From CAYRVX01 sp964642165 (GTDB lineage: Bacteria; Planctomycetota; Phycisphaerae; SM23-33), in NCBI GenBank assembly GCA_964642165.1, contig CAZXOC010000187.1, positions 1-14,942 of the forward strand: a stretch of DNA of 14,942 bases, given 5' to 3'. This document shows, one piece after another, positions 12,023 to 14,942 of this stretch. The notes under the pieces were generated by a model, which searched no databases, was not told the DNA's origin, and saw nothing but the letters and a program-made list of their open reading frames with translations. Numbering within the stretch: position 1 is the stretch's first letter; every line of letters begins with the position of its first letter. Both the position numbers and the translations under genes were made by a program.

Positions 12023-14311
12023 TCAGTAGCTCTGCCGCGGCTCCGGGCCGGACTCGCGCCGCAGGTCCGGGCCGCCGTCGTCCGTCTGCCGCGACGAATC
12101 TTCCGGCGGCGAGATCTCCTGGCGCTCGTCCTCGTCCGGCGGGGGGGTCTGCTGCTGTTCCTGCCGCTGCCGCGTCGCCTCCTCCTCGCACTTCTCGCAG
12201 AAGGGCAGGCCGTCCTCGGCGGCCTGCTGCATCACCCGGGCCTGGCAGCCGTAGGTCACCGGGGTCGGCGGCTCCGGGGCCGGGGGCGGCTCGGAGACCT
12301 CGCCGGCGTTGTCGTCGTCGGCCTCGACGGCCTGCGCGGGCTGCGCGGGCGCCTCGGGGGAGGAACCGGCGCCGACGCCGGCCACGCCGCCGCTGTTGAT
12401 CATCACCATCGTGCCCTTGATGGAGACGCCCTCGGCGCCGATGTCGACGAAGTTCCCCCCGACCTTCAGCGACAGCTTCGTGCCCGCCTCGATGACGCAG
12501 GTCATGCCCGCCTTCACGTGGATCGCCGTCCCCGCGTCCATCGCATAGTTCACCCCGACCTTCTCCTGGAGGTTCATGCCCGCGTGGCGGGAGATCGTCT
12601 GCTCCACCTTCTCGTTCCGGTTGCCCTGCACCTTCAGGTGCAGGTCGCCCTCCACCCGCTCCACGCGGTCCTGCTGGACGATGAGGTGCTTGGCCTCCTC
12701 GACCCGCTCGTACTGCTTCTTCTTGACGATCAGGTGACGGTCCTTGCCCACCCACTCCTTCGAGTCCGACAGGACCCGCTCGTCCTTGTTCTTCTCGGCG
12801 TGCACGAAGATCTGCTCCGAGCCCTTCTTGTCCTCGAAGCGGATCTCGTTGAACCCTTCCCCCCCCTTGCTGCTGAGCGTCTTGAGCGTGGACATCGTCG
12901 CGTGGGCCGGCAGGTCGTACGGGGGCATCGTCTCGCCGCTGTAGACGCGCCCGGTGATGATCGGCCGGTCCGGGTTGCCCTCCAGGAACTCCACGATCAC
13001 CTCGTGGCCGACGCGGGGGATGAACATCGTGCCCCATCTCTTGCCGGCCCAGTGCTGGGCGACGCGGATCCAGCACGAGCTGTTCTCGTCGGCCTCGCTG
13101 TAGCGGTCCCAGTGGAACTGGACCTTCACGCGCCCGTACTGGTCCGTGTGGATCTCCTCGCCCTTGGGGCCGACGACGATGGCCGTCTGCGGGCCGCGGA
13201 TCATCGGCCGCGGCGTCGTCCGCTGGGGGCGGAACGGGTTGTAGAGGTCCGTGGCGGTGAACTGCACCGTGTAGTTGGCGTCCTCGCTGTCGGCCGCCGC
13301 AGCGCCCGACTCGAAGCCGTCACTGCTCGCCTCGATGTACGTGCTGGTGACGAGGTACCTCTTGCACTGGTCCTCCCGCGGGTGGCCCGTCAGCTCGAAC
13401 CGCCGTCCCGTCGTGATCCCCCTCACCTCGCCCTCGCCGGTGGCGACCTCGTAGTCGACCTGGTGCTCCTCGATGCGGCACCGGGCGTACCCCTCGCCCT
13501 CGGCGGGCTCGACGTAGCCCCCGGGGTACTCGTAGACCTCGTAGTCGCCCGGGGCGTACGGCCGCTCCACCTTCGCCGAGGCCAGCAGCGACGTCCGCGG
13601 GTTCTTGAAGTCGAAGTCGCAGTGGGAGAACACGCCCGGCTGCACCTGCTGCTCCATGGTCCACTCGCGGACGTGCTCCCGCTCGCGCAGGCTGGTTGTC
13701 GGGGGCAGGTAAGGGATCTGCTCGTAGCCCGGCACGGTATCATGCGTGGACGACGCGCTCGCCAGGACGAGCGTGTGCTTGCCGTCCTCGTGCTTGAAGT
13801 AGTAGAAGATCCCCTCCTCCTCCATGAGGCGGCTGACGAAGTGGAAGTCCGTCTCCCCGTACTGGACGCAGTACTCCCGCTTGGGGTACGTGCCCGTGGC
13901 CCGCTCCTCGAAGTCGGTGAAGCCGTGGTCGCGAAAGACCTCCTTGATGATCTCGGGGACGCTCTTGTCCTGGAAGATGCGGCAGTCGCTGGTTCGCGTC
14001 AGGAACCACAGCCAGGGCACGATCGTCGCCCGGTACTCCATGGTCGCTCCCCGCGGGGAGCCCACGGCGAACTTGCTGACGTAGCCGTTGAAGTACCTCG
14101 CCTCGCCCTCCGGCGACATCTGGACCCGGACGGTGACGTTCTGGCCGACGATGTCCTTGAGGGGGATCTTCGTATCCTCGCTGAGCAGGCTGAGCTCGTA
14201 CTCGAACGGCTGCCCCAGCGCTTCGGTGCCGCGAAGAGACCGCAACAGCAGCACGTCGTCGCCGAGAGGGGTCCCCACCGCGAGCTGCCGGAACTCTTGC
14301 GTTCTGGCCAT
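12023..14311 (-). CDS. vgrG: VgrG/Gp5-Gp27-type spike protein
   Basis: This 762-residue protein starts at ATG 14311 behind AAAGGAGG. Residues ~1-340 are the Gp27-like hub (LRGTEALGQPFEYELSLLSE, VPEIIKEVFRDHGF, CVQYGETDFHFVSRLMEEEG). Residues ~370-460 are the Gp5 OB fold (HTDQYGRVKVQFHWDR, WIRVAQHWAGKRWGTMFIPR, GHEVIVEFLEGNPDRPIITG). Residues ~480-635 are the beta-helical needle with repeated short strands (HLIVKKKQYERVEEAKHLIV, then GMTCVIEAGTKLSLKVGG). Residues ~640-762 are an unusual Pro/Glu/Gln-rich tail with three cysteines (YGCQARV, FCEKCEE). The family forms trimers that pierce target membranes at the tip of type VI secretion-like tubes. The tail may be the docking site for DUF4123-bound cargo (inference). 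It heads the ten-gene cluster. Confidence 0.95.
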   Translation of the reverse strand: MARTQEFRQLAVGTPLGDDVLLLRSLRGTEALGQPFEYELSLLSEDTKIPLKDIVGQNVTVRVQMSPEGEARYFNGYVSKFAVGSPRGATMEYRATIVPWLWFLTRTSDCRIFQDKSVPEIIKEVFRDHGFTDFEERATGTYPKREYCVQYGETDFHFVSRLMEEEGIFYYFKHEDGKHTLVLASASSTHDTVPGYEQIPYLPPTTSLREREHVREWTMEQQVQPGVFSHCDFDFKNPRTSLLASAKVERPYAPGDYEVYEYPGGYVEPAEGEGYARCRIEEHQVDYEVATGEGEVRGITTGRRFELTGHPREDQCKRYLVTSTYIEASSDGFESGAAAADSEDANYTVQFTATDLYNPFRPQRTTPRPMIRGPQTAIVVGPKGEEIHTDQYGRVKVQFHWDRYSEADENSSCWIRVAQHWAGKRWGTMFIPRVGHEVIVEFLEGNPDRPIITGRVYSGETMPPYDLPAHATMSTLKTLSSKGGEGFNEIRFEDKKGSEQIFVHAEKNKDERVLSDSKEWVGKDRHLIVKKKQYERVEEAKHLIVQQDRVERVEGDLHLKVQGNRNEKVEQTISRHAGMNLQEKVGVNYAMDAGTAIHVKAGMTCVIEAGTKLSLKVGGNFVDIGAEGVSIKGTMVMINSGGVAGVGAGSSPEAPAQPAQAVEADDDNAGEVSEPPPAPEPPTPVTYGCQARVMQQAAEDGLPFCEKCEEEATRQRQEQQQTPPPDEDERQEISPPEDSSRQTDDGGPDLRRESGPEPRQSY

Positions 14312-14547
14312 GCGCCACGCCTCCTTTACCTGTGCGCCGAGCAGAGCCCTGGGCCGGCGAGACCGAGCGGTGCGAGCGTCGCCGGTGCGTCGGGTGTATT
14401 ATTGCGTGGACGGCGCCGGCCATGCAATCCAAATCGCCGCCGGCGGGGCGGGCAATTCCCCCCGGCGCGGGGTAACCTGTTCTGCGCGGTCGTGTTGAAG
14501 GAACGTGGTGCAGGTGCGCGCCGCGGCGAATCGCAGGAGACGAGGCG
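14312..14547. other. Divergent intergenic region between vgrG and moxR
   Basis: This 236-bp region must hold both promoters. The only AT-rich island is GTATTATTGCG at 14396-14406, which reads TATTAT on the plus strand and AATAATAC on the minus strand; either could be a -10 box, but no well-spaced -35 is evident. Shine-Dalgarno sites lie at both ends (AAAGGAGG for vgrG, AGGAGA for moxR). Confidence 0.4.
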
Positions 14548-14942
14548 ATGACTCAGGCCCCCAAGCGTCCCGCCGACGTGCGGATCATCGAGAACCTCAA
14601 CAAGGCCAAGGCCAAGATGCTGGCCGAGCTCCACAAGGTCATCATCGGGCAGGACGCCGTCATCGAGCTGCTCATCCAGGCCCTGCTGTCTCGCGGGCAC
14701 TGCCTGCTGGTCGGCGTGCCGGGGCTGGCCAAGACGCTCATGATCTCCATGCTCGCCAAGGTCCTGAAGCTCTCGTTCAAGCGCATCCAGTTCACGCCGG
14801 ACCTGATGCCGTCGGACATCACCGGCACGGACGTGATCGAGGAGGACCTGACGACCGGGCGCCGGGCGTTCCGGTTCGTCAAGGGCGCGGTCTTCGCCAA
14901 CATCATCCTCGCCGACGAGATCAACCGCACGCCGCCGAAGAC
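14548..14942 (+). CDS. MoxR-family AAA+ ATPase (5' part)
   Basis: Translation from ATG 14548, behind CAGGAGACG, gives 131 residues before the edge. It shows the MoxR pattern: a helical start, VIIGQDAVIELLIQALLSRGHCLL, the Walker A motif GVPGLAKT, FKRIQFTPDLMPSDITGTDV, and the Walker B segment NIILADEINRTPPK. MoxR ATPases act as chaperones or assembly factors, often encoded before DUF58 and von Willebrand A-domain genes; such neighbours would lie beyond the right edge. It is transcribed away from the vgrG cluster and probably has no part in it. Confidence 0.93.
   Translation, partial: MTQAPKRPADVRIIENLNKAKAKMLAELHKVIIGQDAVIELLIQALLSRGHCLLVGVPGLAKTLMISMLAKVLKLSFKRIQFTPDLMPSDITGTDVIEEDLTTGRRAFRFVKGAVFANIILADEINRTPPK

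Noticed and set aside
11855..14551. Plus-strand frame of almost 900 codons opposite vgrG
   Set aside because: It is a mirror of the vgrG codons in GC-rich DNA. It has biased low-complexity composition (Arg/Leu/Ala/Val/Asp), no domain, and no ribosome-binding site, while vgrG matches its family throughout.

Overview
The window is a GC-rich bacterial chromosome segment. I infer a planctomycete, possibly of the Isosphaera/Gemmata type. The reasons are the very high GC at third codon positions, the secreted LamG-GH31 enzyme, isolated tRNA and rnpB genes, and the general style of the proteins. No taxonomic marker was actually compared, so this remains an inference.

Layout, left to right. (1) 1-1535, minus: the first ~511 residues of a secreted LamG plus glycoside hydrolase family 31 protein whose catalytic core runs off the left edge. 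(2) 1536-2690: more than 1 kb with no intact gene. It holds a decayed ORF, short direct repeats, three strong hairpins, a truncated tRNA-Gly(GCC) and a stray copy of a tRNA-Pro 3' end, which together look like a recombination or integration scar. (3) 2691-3394, minus: an intact tRNA-Pro(CGG) with its own promoter, then the RNase P RNA gene (rnpB), which has an enlarged P12 region and a perfect TATAAT -10 box. (4) 3605-4975, plus: a complete mgtE magnesium transporter. (5) 5008-14311, minus: a ten-gene cluster, almost certainly one operon, read from vgrG down to a PAAR protein. (6) 14548-14942, plus: the start of a divergent moxR-type AAA+ ATPase gene.

The cluster is the notable part. In transcription order it encodes VgrG, a DUF4123 effector adaptor, small protein A1, large protein E1, small beta-rich protein B1, large protein E2, beta-rich B2 and B3, small protein A2, and PAAR. 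VgrG and PAAR form the puncturing tip of a contractile (type VI secretion-like) apparatus, and DUF4123 proteins load cargo on VgrG. The natural cargo candidates are E1 and E2. These are paralogues with an N-terminal membrane segment, a Lys/Pro-rich linker, a conserved central region, and a C-terminal HExxH zinc-peptidase motif followed 18-19 residues later by HC-x4-C-x-M. That second motif resembles the archaemetzincin signature, but with the third ligand displaced. Each E gene is followed at once by a B gene, as expected of immunity proteins or dedicated chaperones. No sheath, tube, baseplate or ClpV gene lies in the window, so this is an outlying tip-and-cargo island.

Assembly note: the 100-N gap inside E1 (10407-10506) is flanked by an exact 55-bp repeat. 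Merging the two copies removes 155 nt and joins the two half-reading frames into one uninterrupted 589-residue protein. The gap is therefore probably artificial and E1 intact.
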